A program made the position numbers and the translations under genes. Of a DNA stretch of 64,000 bases, positions 1 to 11,852 are shown in pieces. Source of the stretch: Anisakis pegreffii (Eukaryota > Nematoda > Chromadorea > Rhabditida > Anisakidae). How positions within the stretch are numbered: the stretch's first letter is position 1; every line of letters begins with the position of its first letter. The stretch covers positions 123,312 to 187,311 of the forward strand of contig JAPYMA010000108.1 in NCBI GenBank assembly GCA_035041965.1, written 5' to 3'. Under the pieces are notes generated by a model. It worked only from the letters and a program-made list of their open reading frames with translations. It was not told the DNA's origin and ran no database searches.

Positions 1-1203
1 TCATAATGCGGTTTTGCAGAACGTCATCACAACGATTCTCTGTGCGCATTTCATGTTCTACGAGAATGCTATCACTATATGGAACATCTCGAATTTATTT
101 TGGCAAGTCATTTTCAGTGACACATTTCAAAAAATTCGGTCCAAAAATCATCTATGACCTATACATAATTCTGCTGTCAATTTATTATTACACCTTTTGA
201 CGTTTAGTTATTGTTGGATGTATACTATTCGTTTTGAAATACAAACGTTCGGGAATGTTACACTGAGTTTAATAATGGATGCTCTATGCCTTATCAAGTT
301 TTTTTTGTCAGCAATATTATTCTTTACAACATCTTGTCACGTTTCGTGTCATTTCTTATTCACACATCACCTGAATTCATTCAGCAGTTTTTCTCCGAAC
401 TAACTGATGAAATATGATGCAATGCCTGAATGCATATAAGTATATGTATGCAATATCATCTAACTGCAAACTCCCGGATGTATGTCAAAATAATGATCAA
501 ACTTTGATTGCTCACATAAAAACATTAATCATTTGGTTCATTAGAAAACAACATTCGTCTTCAAGTCAATACTTCACAGAATGATCAATTTCGACATATA
601 GTAGAATAAATATATTCCATTCCTATGGCAATTTCCATTGAGCTGGCATCGTATATCTGTTTATGTCCTTCATTTCGAAGAAATCTTCCGCAATTCACTG
701 TGAATTTCTGAGTTGTTACTGAAGTTTCCATATGAACTCTATGTATTCCAGTTGTATATTTCGATAGATGACATATAGTAATCGAAACCAAGATAGAACT
801 GAAGAAATTCTCCCGTGAATGTATACAGCAAAAATTATTTGACTGTAATAACGATCTATTGCAAAGTACGATTTATTCATTTCACGATGTTACTTGCTTC
901 GTGGAATAAGTCAATGTGATTTATGTTCAACAGACCCGGCTGGTTCTATCACTTGAGTACTGCAGTATTCAAGTGATTGTTTGAGAATATGATAGCAATA
1001 ATATATTCCGTCTGAAAGTATCCATGGACGATTTTCATGGATTTTAAGTACCTACAGAACTAAACGTTTGACTATGAATGTTGATCGTTTATATGTAAGA
1101 CAACGGGGGTGATGCTTCGGTGGCTCATGTCATGAGGCTTCTTCAATCATGATGACAAGAGATTGAGGCTTTGGTTGAAACGTTCAATAGATGAGCCAGG
1201 ACG
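1..1203. other. Intergenic, no supported gene
   Basis: This stretch lies 3' of the GTP cyclohydrolase gene. It holds only short open frames with no splice-consistent partners or recognisable motifs. I see no RNA gene or long repeat in it. Confidence 0.5.
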
Positions 1204-2958
1204 TTACAGTTTGATCAGAGCCAGGAATTCGTCTCTTGTCTTGGCATCCTCTCGAAACACGCCCAACATACAGCTGGTTGTAGTGGTTGCGTTGATTTTT
1301 TGCACACCACGTAGTACCATACACATATGGCTGAAATATATCCACACCAGTGATGATAATTTATCGAGGTTTGTCGAGTAGATTACGAGCAAATTCAAAC
1401 GAAGTCAGGCTTGATTTTAGGCATGATAATCACCGGATTAACGAAGTACGCAATTGCAAAAATGAATCAAGTCAAATTACTACTAAACCCTTTGGATTTT
1501 CTTTGTAAAAACCAAGTTTTTGGATGTCAACACTGGATTCGGTGGGATTTATCGGCCAAATCTATCAGCCAAACGAATTTTTCGTTATCAGCGAATTGGT
1601 ATTTCAACTTTCAGAAGTATTTTTAGTGAATTAGCGATGCCAAAGAAGCAAACAGTTAGTAAGTATATGTAGTATCAACAGATATACGATGTGCTGCAAG
1701 TGTTAGGGGAGAAACTTTTGAGTTCGATTCCAAAAACTGGAAGAAAGTTTGCCGGAGCAAGGGGTGATGTCAGTGGGATTAAAACAAACAAACGTTCAGA
1801 AATGGAATGATTTACCTGGCTTCAACTACCACCGCAACTCCGGTTGGCTGGAGAACTTCTGTTATCGCAACGGCAATTTGTTTCGTTAATCGCTCTTGTA
1901 CTGCAATCAGTTAACCCATTCAATATTGTCTCACTACCATATGATCAACGCTATCAAAAGCGCGACCATCAAATGAATCGTATGATCCAAACAATTTTGG
2001 ATACCCATCAACCACAACCTCGCATTGTTTGATGCAAGCACAGGCAACAATGGATTTGCATGAATCAAAGTCATACTGAGTGGCGATTCTATTGAATGGT
2101 TACAAAGTTTCGATAGGTTTTAAAAAAAGTTTCGATAGATTACTGGAGTTGAACTGTGCCCTAGCAATAGAATGAATGAACCTTGAAGACGTCGACTGAA
2201 CATATCAACGATTCTAGCCAACTTGCTTAAGCCAATCACTTTTTTGTTCGGCAAATAACCGATATGAACTTTGCCAATGAACGGTACCATGTGATGTTCA
2301 CACATTGAAAACATCTCAATGTTACGAACAATCACCATTTCATCGTGATCTTCATCGAATATTGCTTCGTTAACCACATCTGAATACATCACTTCTTAGA
2401 GCAGTAATAATGAATGTGACAAATATGATTACATCAAGTATAGACAGAATTACGATAATGTTAATGATGGCAGTTAAGTCAAGATCATGTTTCAGTTTCA
2501 TTGCAATAATGATGTAAACGTTCCGCAAAAATGAAATTTTTGAGTTTAATAGCAAAAATTTCTTTCAGCTGAAACTCGCTCAAAGAAAGACTTCATAGTC
2601 CAGATGAATGTGTGAAATCAGTGACTGAACATTTTTCTATACGGAAAGAATTTCAACTATGAAATGTCGAATGCATCAAATATGTCAGATGTCGAGACTT
2701 AATATGCAGATTGCAACATCGAAATTTTTGAAACGAACCGTCAAGATTTTCCTCATATCCTTTCGTGAAGAAAAGCATTGCTTTCGCGGCACGTTCAGGT
2801 GTTTTGATGAGGCCCTGTCTGTGGATATCTTCACCGCAATGTGATATTATGGATGCATAAGCCTTCGTCATATCATCCAGCTGTGCGTTTGGAGTTGGTG
2901 ACAGTCGCTCACTAGCGCAACATTTCACATTCTGCAAATCACTCATTAGATCATCCAT
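1204..2958 (-). CDS. cat-4: GTP cyclohydrolase I, four exons
   Basis: GTP cyclohydrolase I converts GTP to 7,8-dihydroneopterin triphosphate, the first step of tetrahydrobiopterin synthesis, which serves aromatic amino acid hydroxylases and so dopamine and serotonin production. Exons read on the minus strand are 2958-2739, 2379-2182, 1900-1816 and 1330-1204. All junctions have GT/AG ends, and phases 1, 1 and 2 agree, giving 209 residues. The zinc and active-site signature [11 protein letters not shown] carries Cys100 and His103. [11 protein letters not shown] carries the third zinc ligand Cys171, and the spacing of 71 matches the bacterial enzyme. [18 protein letters not shown] and the end MLGVFRED are canonical. 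The N-terminal extension of about 30 residues is short, as in other animal enzymes. The start is the first Met before the conserved MTKAYASII region. cat-4 is the C. elegans orthologue name. The gene appears intact. Confidence 0.95.
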
Positions 2959-3648
2959 CTCAACATTTTTACTCTAATTATCTTCTGTTTTTCCCCAAGA
3001 TCTTGCATTCTATCGTTAAGCTACCCGTCAATCTCATGAGCTCATAAGCTTGTTTGGAAACCACAAGCTGTCATATTTATGATCATTAGAGTGAAAGAAA
3101 AATCTGTGTTCAGCAATGAGAAAATGTTAGTTGCAAACGCTTTACATCACAATTTCTTTCAAAAATCAGTTCTTACCAATAAATTATCGCCCAAGTATGA
3201 TATATCACTGCCGGATGCAATTCCACTGCTCATTTTTATTCTGAAAGTGCAAATAGAATATTTCACTTTCATGTTTTAAAAAAAATTGTTTGATCGTTAT
3301 TTTCGTCGTAATTGGTAAGGTTTACAATAGTGTAATATTATCATCATATATAATAGCCAACAATATCGGAAGCTTTTCAATGCACTTTTCTCTGCATCAT
3401 TCTATTCACTGGAATTCATTCTTTACTGATTCACTTTAATGAGATGACAAAATTCAGTGAATATTCCAATAGGGAAGCTCGTGGTGTTCCCTTTAATGCA
3501 CCATATTCTAGTCACAGTCTTCGAATAAAGCTGATCCCCAGTTTCACACTGATTCTTGCTTGGTACTTATTGGCAACATAACGTGATGTTATCATGAGTT
3601 TATCTAATATTGACCTGGGAATAGGATAAATTTGGTTAGTACCAACGG
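2959..3648. other. Intergenic upstream of GTP cyclohydrolase and tRNA
   Basis: This is the probable promoter region of the minus-strand GTP cyclohydrolase gene. No clear TATA box or further coding exon is visible, and the sequence is AT-rich. Confidence 0.4.
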
Positions 3649-3720
3649 GCCTCATTGGCTCAGGGGCAGAGCGTCTGTCTCGTAAACAGAAGGTCGCTGG
3701 TTCGATTCCAGCATGAGGCA
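3649..3720 (+). tRNA. tRNA-Thr (anticodon CGT)
   Basis: A complete 72-nt cloverleaf. The acceptor stem GCCTCAT pairs with ATGAGGC. The D stem is GCTC/GAGC. The anticodon stem TCTGT/ACAGA encloses loop CTCGTAA, so the anticodon is CGT, reading ACG (Thr). The T stem GCTGG/CCAGC encloses TTCGATT. A-box-like TGGCTCAGGGG and B-box GGTTCGATTCC are intact. A run of six T at 3722-3727 serves as the RNA polymerase III terminator. There is no intron and the CCA is not encoded, as expected in eukaryotes. Confidence 0.97.
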
Positions 3721-6700
3721 ATTTTTTCTTTTGAACGAATCAGAGAGATCCAGGTTGGTAAGAAGCGCTTTGAAGTGTGAACAGTGAACGATGCTTTTGA
3801 TTTTGTTTATCGTTGGACTGCAGAAACGTTTGAACAACGATGGAGGGAATAGTGATGATTTTGTGCGGAAGTAGCGAACGCTGTGAAAGAATTTCTCACT
3901 TGCTGGAACTCATGAATGGACTGATTCAATGAAATTTTATCCTGAATGTGCGCATCTTATTGTTGAACTTTGGGTAATTTTTCTTTGCTAGTTTTTCAGA
4001 ACCTTGTTGAATTTTCTGTTTTCCGCATATCAAAATCAGAATTTCAGACGGTAGGGAATGTAGCAAAAGATTCACGTTTGCGAAATATTAGATCGTAAAC
4101 AGTAAAGAATCGCCCATTCTCGAGAAATCTTCACGAAACGATCAGTCATGAGATATTTCGAGGCACTCAAATCTTTTCAGTGCATTCAAGCAAAGAAAAT
4201 TGGTCATCAACAACAACGCAGAAATTTTCCATGCTTCATAGCTTGTAACTATTGCGTTGATTGCATGCCCTGTAGAAGCAAGCTACCGTACACTAAAGAA
4301 CTTTATCAGCATAATATCATCAAGATTTTCAAACTGAATGAAGATCAGTGATTGTGGTCATTTTTTCATCCACCAATTGCGATTTTCGAATAGTTTTTGC
4401 AGCAAAACCGGTTCGTGATTGACTTCAATCGTTCAGAGAGATCAAAACGAAGAACGAAAAACAATATGGAGAATGCAGGAACCGGGTAGAAAAATTCGTT
4501 TCAAAAAATTACAGTTGCCCATTTGGATGAGTTGATTGATATTCAACGTGATAATTTCCGACAATGTTAAGAAATGCATCATCGTAAAACTAATGCAGCA
4601 TTTTCTTGGTTATCTTTCAAGAGGGACAAGTTGTTTATTGTGAGAGAAATAGCTTATGATAGGAGAAAAATCTCTTGAGGATGGAATCTGTCATCGAAAA
4701 ATGTTTTATTAACGGAGCGCGATGAAATAACTGAATTCCGTTGAGAAGAATGACTGCAAATAATGAATTAGCCATACACATAGTTTGAAAAATGCAGCAC
4801 ATGATACAACTTAAAACTAATTGAAATGAAATGCTTGCACACCAGTGACCTATGATATTCTCTCTTCATATATCATACCGATCAGTAAAAATATGACTTC
4901 TCAATGTGGAATATTTTCAATCACTTATTATTGCTCACAATAATCTTGCAATCTGCATGAGCAGAATGCATGTGATTTAATGGATTATAGAACATCATCA
5001 TTCACTTTATTGATAATAAGAATCATTTTATATATTAATAATAAGAAAATTACTGCAGAAATTCACCCCAGCAGTAATATGCTTGCGGTCAGCTGAACAT
5101 AACGATTCTAAAAACTGTTTGTGTCAAACATTTCTTCAAAAAATACAGCAACTTAGAAAGAAACCAACGATATTATCATAGCAACCAAGTAATACTAAAC
5201 AAACATTAACATTGAATGTGAAAATGCTCCAGGTTACGGAAGCCAGTCGAATTTGATGGACAATCTCCGGCAATTTAGTTCCCATCAAACAGATTGCCCT
5301 TATCCGTAGACATATCCCACTTTATCGTTGTTGTTGATATCTGGCCCCATAACTAGACATAATCGCCTACTCAGCAGTTATAGCTACCTTGTGATATATA
5401 TTCACAGATCAATCTATTCAGTCGGTCGATTACTGCGTTTATGAGTTACATAATCGAGGCAACAAAATGTGAATATTGTTGAAAAGGTGAATCTCAGACC
5501 GGAAAGAGCTGCTGCCGCTAGCACTTCAACTAGAACAGACTGTTCACTGGAAGTTAACTGGGTGGACGAGAGCAGCGAACGAGAGTCGAAATAAGGTGAA
5601 ACTCTCGAATAGGTAATGGTGGTTGCGCCTTTTATAGCCGGTTCAGTTACATTCTCGACGATGAGCAAACAGATGGCGGGTGTGTGCTTGACGTTGTTGA
5701 ATGTGTGAAATGACGGTTGCATACGTCAGCGTTTGTAAAAATATCCGTGTATCAATTAATTGGTTCGTCGGATATTCTCATCAGTAGAACAGATCTGAAT
5801 CAATTGGCGATTGTCTTATGGCGTGAATATTTCATGAGATTTGCATTGGAGTGTTTGTTTTGAATGAGGGTTGATTGTTCGTGGGTGTTGTGCATAGCAA
5901 ATGAACGCAATAAACTGTATGTTCATTCACACATCCAATTTCGAATCCATTATTGCGATAAATGAATGTTTCAGATGCAAGCAACGAACGATTAGATTAT
6001 GCGATGTGAGCTGAACGGACGGCATTGTCTACGTATAAGTGCTGGTGTGAAATATGAGTCTATCAGATTGTTTGCGATATCTCGCTGAATGTATCTGAAC
6101 GTCTATTTGTAAGGATATTGTGCATAGGCATGCGTCGGTCGGTGAATAGGAATAAATTGAAGCGATGGGAGAATTGAAGCGATTCGTGAGCATTGCTCAG
6201 AGAAGAATTGTGCAGAAAAGTAATTGGTTTGTTGCATGGATACGATCGGAGAGATTTTAACGAGGAGCTCAACTCTAAAGGTTTGAAACAGAAACGGATA
6301 AAACCTCAAAGACCTCATTTTTCTGTAGTATATTGGTTGCGTTCCACAAAGTGCTTCGCCTATTATTCTAGCTAGTTTCGAAGTTGACGGTAACAATTGT
6401 AACATGCGAGAAAACTGATGCTTTATTATTGCTTTCATTGCCGTCATCTTTATTACTGACGATGAGGTTGTAGTTATCATGATGATTACAAATATTTTTA
6501 CTGCTTTTGTTACTGTAATTACAAATATTACAAATATTGTTACTCTATTTATAAGCATGACTATTGTGTTAGTCGCGAGTTTTTTGCTATGGCTATTGTT
6601 ATGAGTGGATTTTTTTGAAATGCTTGGAAATATGCTGGATTTGAATATTCTTGGCTGCTTCTTCGAAAAGGTTTATTTCGTGGATGGATTCGAGTAATTT

Positions 6701-7145
6701 CCTGTATTCACATCATGTCTGCTACCGTTATCAACACTTGATTTATGTTCAGTAACAAAATTTTATTCGCAAAAAAATGATCACATTCTTGTGATGATTC
6801 ATTATCATCATTTAGCAAAACGCCGTTCTTTGACTGATTACAATAAAAGCAAATGAAATAAAGTTCACAGCATAAACACCATGACGACCGTTGCAGATCA
6901 CTGCGATCATGTCATGCGATCATTTATGTGCATTACACATTTTGTTTGGTGTTTCGCTGTTGCAAACACGACATTCCAACAGAGAATCGCTGTTCACAAA
7001 ACACTCTCCTCCCTCGCTGAAAGAACTTATTCTGTGAACATTCCGTATATCCTCTTCACAATATATCCTTATATATCCTATCAAATGAAATGATTATTAA
7101 ATCCAATGATGGATATCACATCTCCAGATCTTCTTAAAAGATATT
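3721..7145. other. Gene-poor stretch
   Basis: No supported gene was found here. A strong minus-strand TATA box lies at 5629-5636 (listed separately). A 151-codon minus-strand frame at 6103-6558 has no splice or motif support. The missing 3' exons of the laminin-EGF gene at 7.2 kb should lie in this stretch but could not be identified. Confidence 0.4.
5629..5636 (-). promoter_or_regulatory. TATA box without an assigned gene
   Basis: On the minus strand the sequence reads GGCTATAAAAGGCGC, the same TATAAAAG core used by CxC-LC genes A and D and the lectin gene. Transcription would start near 5600 and run toward lower coordinates. No signal-peptide exon follows at the expected distance. The first ATG after it is about 170 bases downstream and is followed at once by a stop. 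Confidence 0.35.
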
Positions 7146-7189
7146 TCATAGAGACATTACAATCAGCAAGTTGTGGCTATTCAACTTAC

Positions 7190-7902
7190 CCGCATGGACA
7201 CTTAATGCAATCGTCCTTGGTACCTTGAGTGGCATCCCCATAGAAGCCCGATTTGCAATGTTCACATTTTGTACCCGTTGTGTTATGTTCACAATCCTTA
7301 GAATTATGTTCGTATTAAGATTTGCTGAGACGTTCAAATTGGTTTGAATGAATCTGTTTAAATGAAAATTCCCATTGGAAATGAGAACATTCCCATATCT
7401 TGTTGACTGAACGATGAAGCATACAAACCTGGCATATGCCATCTGAATCACAGCTCGATGAATGCCTGTTACAAGTGCATATGGATGACGATTGATTCGT
7501 TGACATTTCTGTACAACCATCCAGTGAATCCGCTAAAGCACTTCCACTATAACCTGCTGAACATCTGCAATATATTGCTTATGATATCACATTTCCCGTG
7601 GAATAAAAAGAGAAATTGACAGTGATGTGGTGCAGTTTCCCAAACATTGATAAACATTGGAATAGTTCGAGTTGAGGATCGAAATTTAGCAAAAGATTGA
7701 ACTGTGCTGAACAAGAAGAAGCTTGAAATATGTTCGTCGATTTATGCACTTCAAAACTTACTGCTCACATTGTACTCCATCTGTATTATCGGCACAATCC
7801 ACGCAAAAATGCCCAATTAGATCGCACGTAGACGAATGACCATTACAGAAGCAATCACCCGAATAACCCAAATATATGCGTTCACAAATCGAAAGTGTTC
7901 GT
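7190..7902 (-). CDS. Tandem laminin-type EGF repeats (three exons, partial)
   Basis: Minus-strand exons 7902-7762, 7564-7429 and 7296-7190 join in phases 2 and 0 with GT/AG ends. They encode two or more laminin EGF-like domains, which are extracellular disulfide modules of basement-membrane proteins such as laminins, netrins and perlecan. Diagnostic blocks are CFCNGHSSTCD, NTDGVQCEQCSAGYSG, CTCNRHSSSCDSDGIC, NTTGTKCEHCKSGFYGDAT and the closing CIKCPCG. Cysteine spacing fits the eight-Cys laminin EGF pattern. The last exon ends at a good donor (GG, then GTAAGT), so the protein continues, but downstream exons were not found. The first exon also begins at an acceptor and lacks a start Met. Its phase fits the donor at 8043-8042 of the upstream exons (see 8043-9714). 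Laminin, perlecan/UNC-52 or attractin-like identity cannot be decided from these repeats. Confidence 0.8.
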
Positions 7903-8042
7903 CTAAACTTTTTCAAAATTCACAATCAATTCATTCATTAAAATTCTGCTCTATGATTGACACACATGCATGTGATACTGAAAAACACAACGGTTTCCAG
8001 TTCATGGGAGGATAAAACTCAATTACAGCAATCTTTGCTCAC

Positions 8043-9714
8043 TGTGTTTTGATTTTACGTTCTGCATCTTCAATCTCGGCGACGTTCCTGACGAGTTCGG
8101 CACTGAGCATTTGTGCGCTATAATTACCGCTTAGACGGTGTTCTTCGATCCTCTGCAATCACAACACTGTAGTCTGATCAGTGAATAATTCAGTGTGTTT
8201 AGAATGCAGGAATTTGAATTGTTGTTCCTTTATTGGATCGGTATTCCATTTGTATCATTAATCCATCGAAATCATTATTCTATTCAAGCAAAACAATGCA
8301 CCACACAACAATGGCTCTACTATATTCATAACAGTAAACCATGTGATCATAAGATCACAAATACGCTAACAATCGAAAGAATTCAAAAAGAGGTTGATGA
8401 GAACATCTTATAGTCTGCGTCAATCCCAGGGCCAAATGAACACATTGCTTCAAGTCATGAACATCGCTCGATCTCAGCACATAACCATTGCATTTAACAA
8501 GCAAATGAAAGACGCACTTACGTCTGCGATATCTTCACCTAGCATGTGTGTAATAAACCATCTGCAACCGGATTCTATCGACTCTTTGGCCTCAGTCTTC
8601 TTCTCGCCTTTTGTCTTCTTATAAAACTCGAACAATCGATCATAAACTGCGTAGTCGTTGATTTTTGGATCTTGAATCATCTCCTGTAGTTCTCGTTTCT
8701 GAAATGCTCGCTCATAATTTTCAATCAGCTCCCGATAGCTACGGCAATTAAGTATGCGATGACATCAAATAGTGCGAATGTATCTAATGAATTTGCTTTC
8801 GTTCAGATGATTGAACTAGCCAAGAAATCATCTGATATATGACAAAAACTTTTAAATAATGCGATCCATTGACTTCAAGTCGCCACAACAATCATTCGAA
8901 TTGACCACTTTAGGCTATTACAAGATACTTTGATCTACTGTCATTCAAAAGACTGCTGAGTGATTCCAATCATTAATAAGTTTGCAAACGTATCAGTTAG
9001 AAATCAAAAGAAAAGCAAATCGAGACGAAATCCAGCAATGCAAAAGCACAATTCAGAGGCACAAACCTGTTCAGCTCCCAACCATACGGTCAAAAATGCG
9101 GGTTTAAATACCGCAATTCGATAAATTTTTTTACAAAACGACCACACTCTTTCCGCTTGGTTCCGTTCCCGTTCGCTTTGCAACCGTGCAACAAACTCCC
9201 TGTATTTAGTGTAGACGTTTTGTGTGGCACCAAAATGCTCATAAATTGTGTGAAGTTCTTCGAACACGTTTCTACCAAATAAACCCGTCACTTTAGCGTT
9301 ACAAACTGGTTTCATCGTCCTGAAATCGGCCGCTTTTCACCATCGGGATTCAACTGATTTTGAATTCAGCAATGAAAAAGTAATCAGAATAATGACCACC
9401 ATTCATCCCAACGAAAAAATATTCGTTTTATATATTCGAACAATGCTTTGAGAATATTTGCAATGTTTTTCACAGAGTTATTGTTCTTGAATTCCTCTCA
9501 AATGTAATGAAAACATTTTACTGTATCATTGAAATTTTCCGTTTAAGGGCATATGCTTTTTCGTGTGAAAAGTATTCTCAAGAGGGCAGACAATAGCTTA
9601 CTCGGAAACATTCTTCTGCGTTGCGCTATTCAAATGTGAAAAATAATCGCCAATTTTCATGAGAATTTGCATTTCGTCGACGCGTTCAGATTGCATTCGA
9701 CGGATTTCTTCACT
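8043..9714 (-). CDS. Charged helical protein exons, possibly 5' part of the laminin-EGF gene
   Basis: Minus-strand exons 9714-9602, 9319-9067, 8738-8522 and 8152-8043 have acceptor and donor signals and long open frames of protein-like composition. The product is rich in Glu, Lys and Arg, with likely amphipathic helices (for example EEIRRMQSERVDEMQILM, YREFVARLQSERERNQAERV and YRELIENYERAFQKRELQEM). There is no signal peptide and no family I recognise; a coiled-coil or BAR-like fold is a guess. Junctions 1-2 (phase 2) and 3-4 (phase 0) agree. Junction 2-3 does not agree with the obvious donor, so an exon is missing or another donor is used. The last exon reads to CAG-TGA, but the same bases form a GTGAGC donor whose phase fits the first laminin-EGF exon 140 bp downstream. 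Confidence 0.5.
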
Positions 9715-11852
9715 CTGAAATCACTTGTAAACATGACGAGGAAACTCAAAGTCCTCATCAATCTCCACAGTATTTAACGGTTCAGAAGTCAGAGGGGTGC
9801 TCTAATCCTTCCGGCAATAAGTACGTTATGAATAATGATGCTAGTGATGGTGATCAAATGATAGTGATGATCAAATTTACTGACATGAGATTTGTAAATC
9901 AGAAGTCATGATAGTGAAGAGAATGCGGGACGATTTTAGCTCATTTGAGTAAATCCTGGAGAATCATTGAATGCAACTGGGATCTTTCAGAATGTAGCCA
10001 CCAACAAAAAACTGTATTTCGAATGGAATTTTGCGTAGGATCAACACTCATTACTTTACCATCCGATCACTTCAGTCGTTTGAACAGTCACCTGATTATT
10101 TGAGAGCCAATAAAGATGTTCATCATCCAGGTGGGCGGTTTGGTTTTTGACTCGTCTCAAACGGTGGTCATCATGGGAAGCGGATACTAGTCGATGACCT
10201 GCACATTTGGGCATGAAATCATTTTGATTGAACTGACACTCATGAGATTTTGATGGCTAACACTTTAATGTACTTCAACAATCTTCAATACCGAACAGAA
10301 CCGTCAGAGATAGTTAAACGAATGCTGCTGAAAGTATCCAACTTGGGCTGAACAGCATTTGATTTCAAAGCGGCTGAATCGGTGGAATTCCTAAGCGGTG
10401 TGAAGTCGACAATATTGGATTGAAAGCATAAGATTCTCTAGCGAATAAAATGACTTAGTTGTTCAAATTGTGCGGTATTCCATTGCTAATCTCTCGGAAC
10501 TGCATCTTTCACAGTTTTCTCACATTCAAGTTTTTGCAAAGAAATCATTACTGTAGTTGAAAAACAAGAGAGATCAGCAGTTAGCAGCAGTTATAGTTTT
10601 TTTGATTGAATGAAATGAAAAAACGACCTATGTGTTTCATTTTGATTTTTGCAAAATCAAACGTTCTTTTAATCACATGCTAATGAACAACTGGGAAAGC
10701 AAACAATTGAATGTCAGTTGTGTTTGTGAACGGTTATTTTTTCGCCAGAAAATTTCGATTGAATTCAGAGATCAGCTATTTGAACATCAGCTGTTCCTTG
10801 CTGATAGTGCAACAACAAAATGCGAAGATAGCACGAGAATTACAGCTTAAATGATTATTGGCTGGGCTTTTGAACTCATTATTGGATGGAAAAACTATAC
10901 TTAATGATCGAAAATTTCGAAATACATCAATGAAATTGACGTGAATCAGTTGAATCATTTCACATGATGCATTGAGGATCTTTGAATTCATTTGATGAAA
11001 TCAATGATTATTTTTGCTCTACGGACTTTAAATATTATCCACAGATTTGCTGATTATTAAAGTTCAGGATTCTCGAAAGTGTTCAGGATTTTACAGCTGA
11101 TTGAGAATTTTTATGAAGAACGGTGTGCCTACGGACCATTAATTTGAACGATTCATCTTCGCCTTTGATACTCAAAACTTGGCTTCGTTTGAACATCACA
11201 AAAAATAAACAGTGCAAAATTTTATAGTGTTTGGAATAAAAAATTGCTGATGTATCATAAGGTGCTTTGTAAATTGATTATTTTATACAAATAAACTGAC
11301 ATCAAACGCAACGATTCAAAACTATATGATGCATTGTTATTGAATGATACATGAATGAATATTAATGATTTATTAATATCGTACAATTCACACACTGATT
11401 ATAGAGAGGAGAATTATTGAAATTTTAATGCATGTGCACGTGCGAGATTATACGGCTGCTTATTTTGACCCAAATAATTGAAAATCATTTCTTCAAGTAA
11501 GCCATCAACATTCCGTAGAGGCTTACACTACTAACGTTCCACCGGATCCGATAGAAATCTAGCGGACGGTTTTGGTACCTAACAAATCTTAGATTCGTTG
11601 TCTGAGCGATCTCACAGTCGGCCTATTCAGTTGCTATAAAGAATCACATGCTGGGATTGCTCAAAGAAATCGATGTTATCTTATAAGGTGGATGGATATC
11701 ACAATGAAACATATCAGATGCAGTTAGTGGCGTTCAAATTGGTTGATGATTATAAATAGGATTATTGAAGGAAATGGTACAAAATAACGGAGGGTGACGT
11801 CTGCTGCATACAGAACACATAAAAAATTCATTCAGGTTGAAGTGTAATCGCA
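9715..11852. other. Intergenic, nothing recognised
   Basis: This is AT-rich sequence with short frames only (for example 10632-10850 and 10776-10991). There are no convincing splice-linked exons. It could hold 5' exons of the 8.0-9.7 kb gene. Confidence 0.4.

Noticed and set aside
3512..3837. Minus-strand frames over the tRNA (containing GIEPATFCLRDRRSAP)
   Set aside because: This is the well-known spurious translation of antisense tRNA sequence, not a protein.
6103..6558. 151-codon minus-strand frame
   Set aside because: Its N-terminal half comes from AT-rich near-repetitive DNA, and no motif, splice signal or promoter supports it. It could be revisited as a candidate 3' exon of the laminin-EGF gene.
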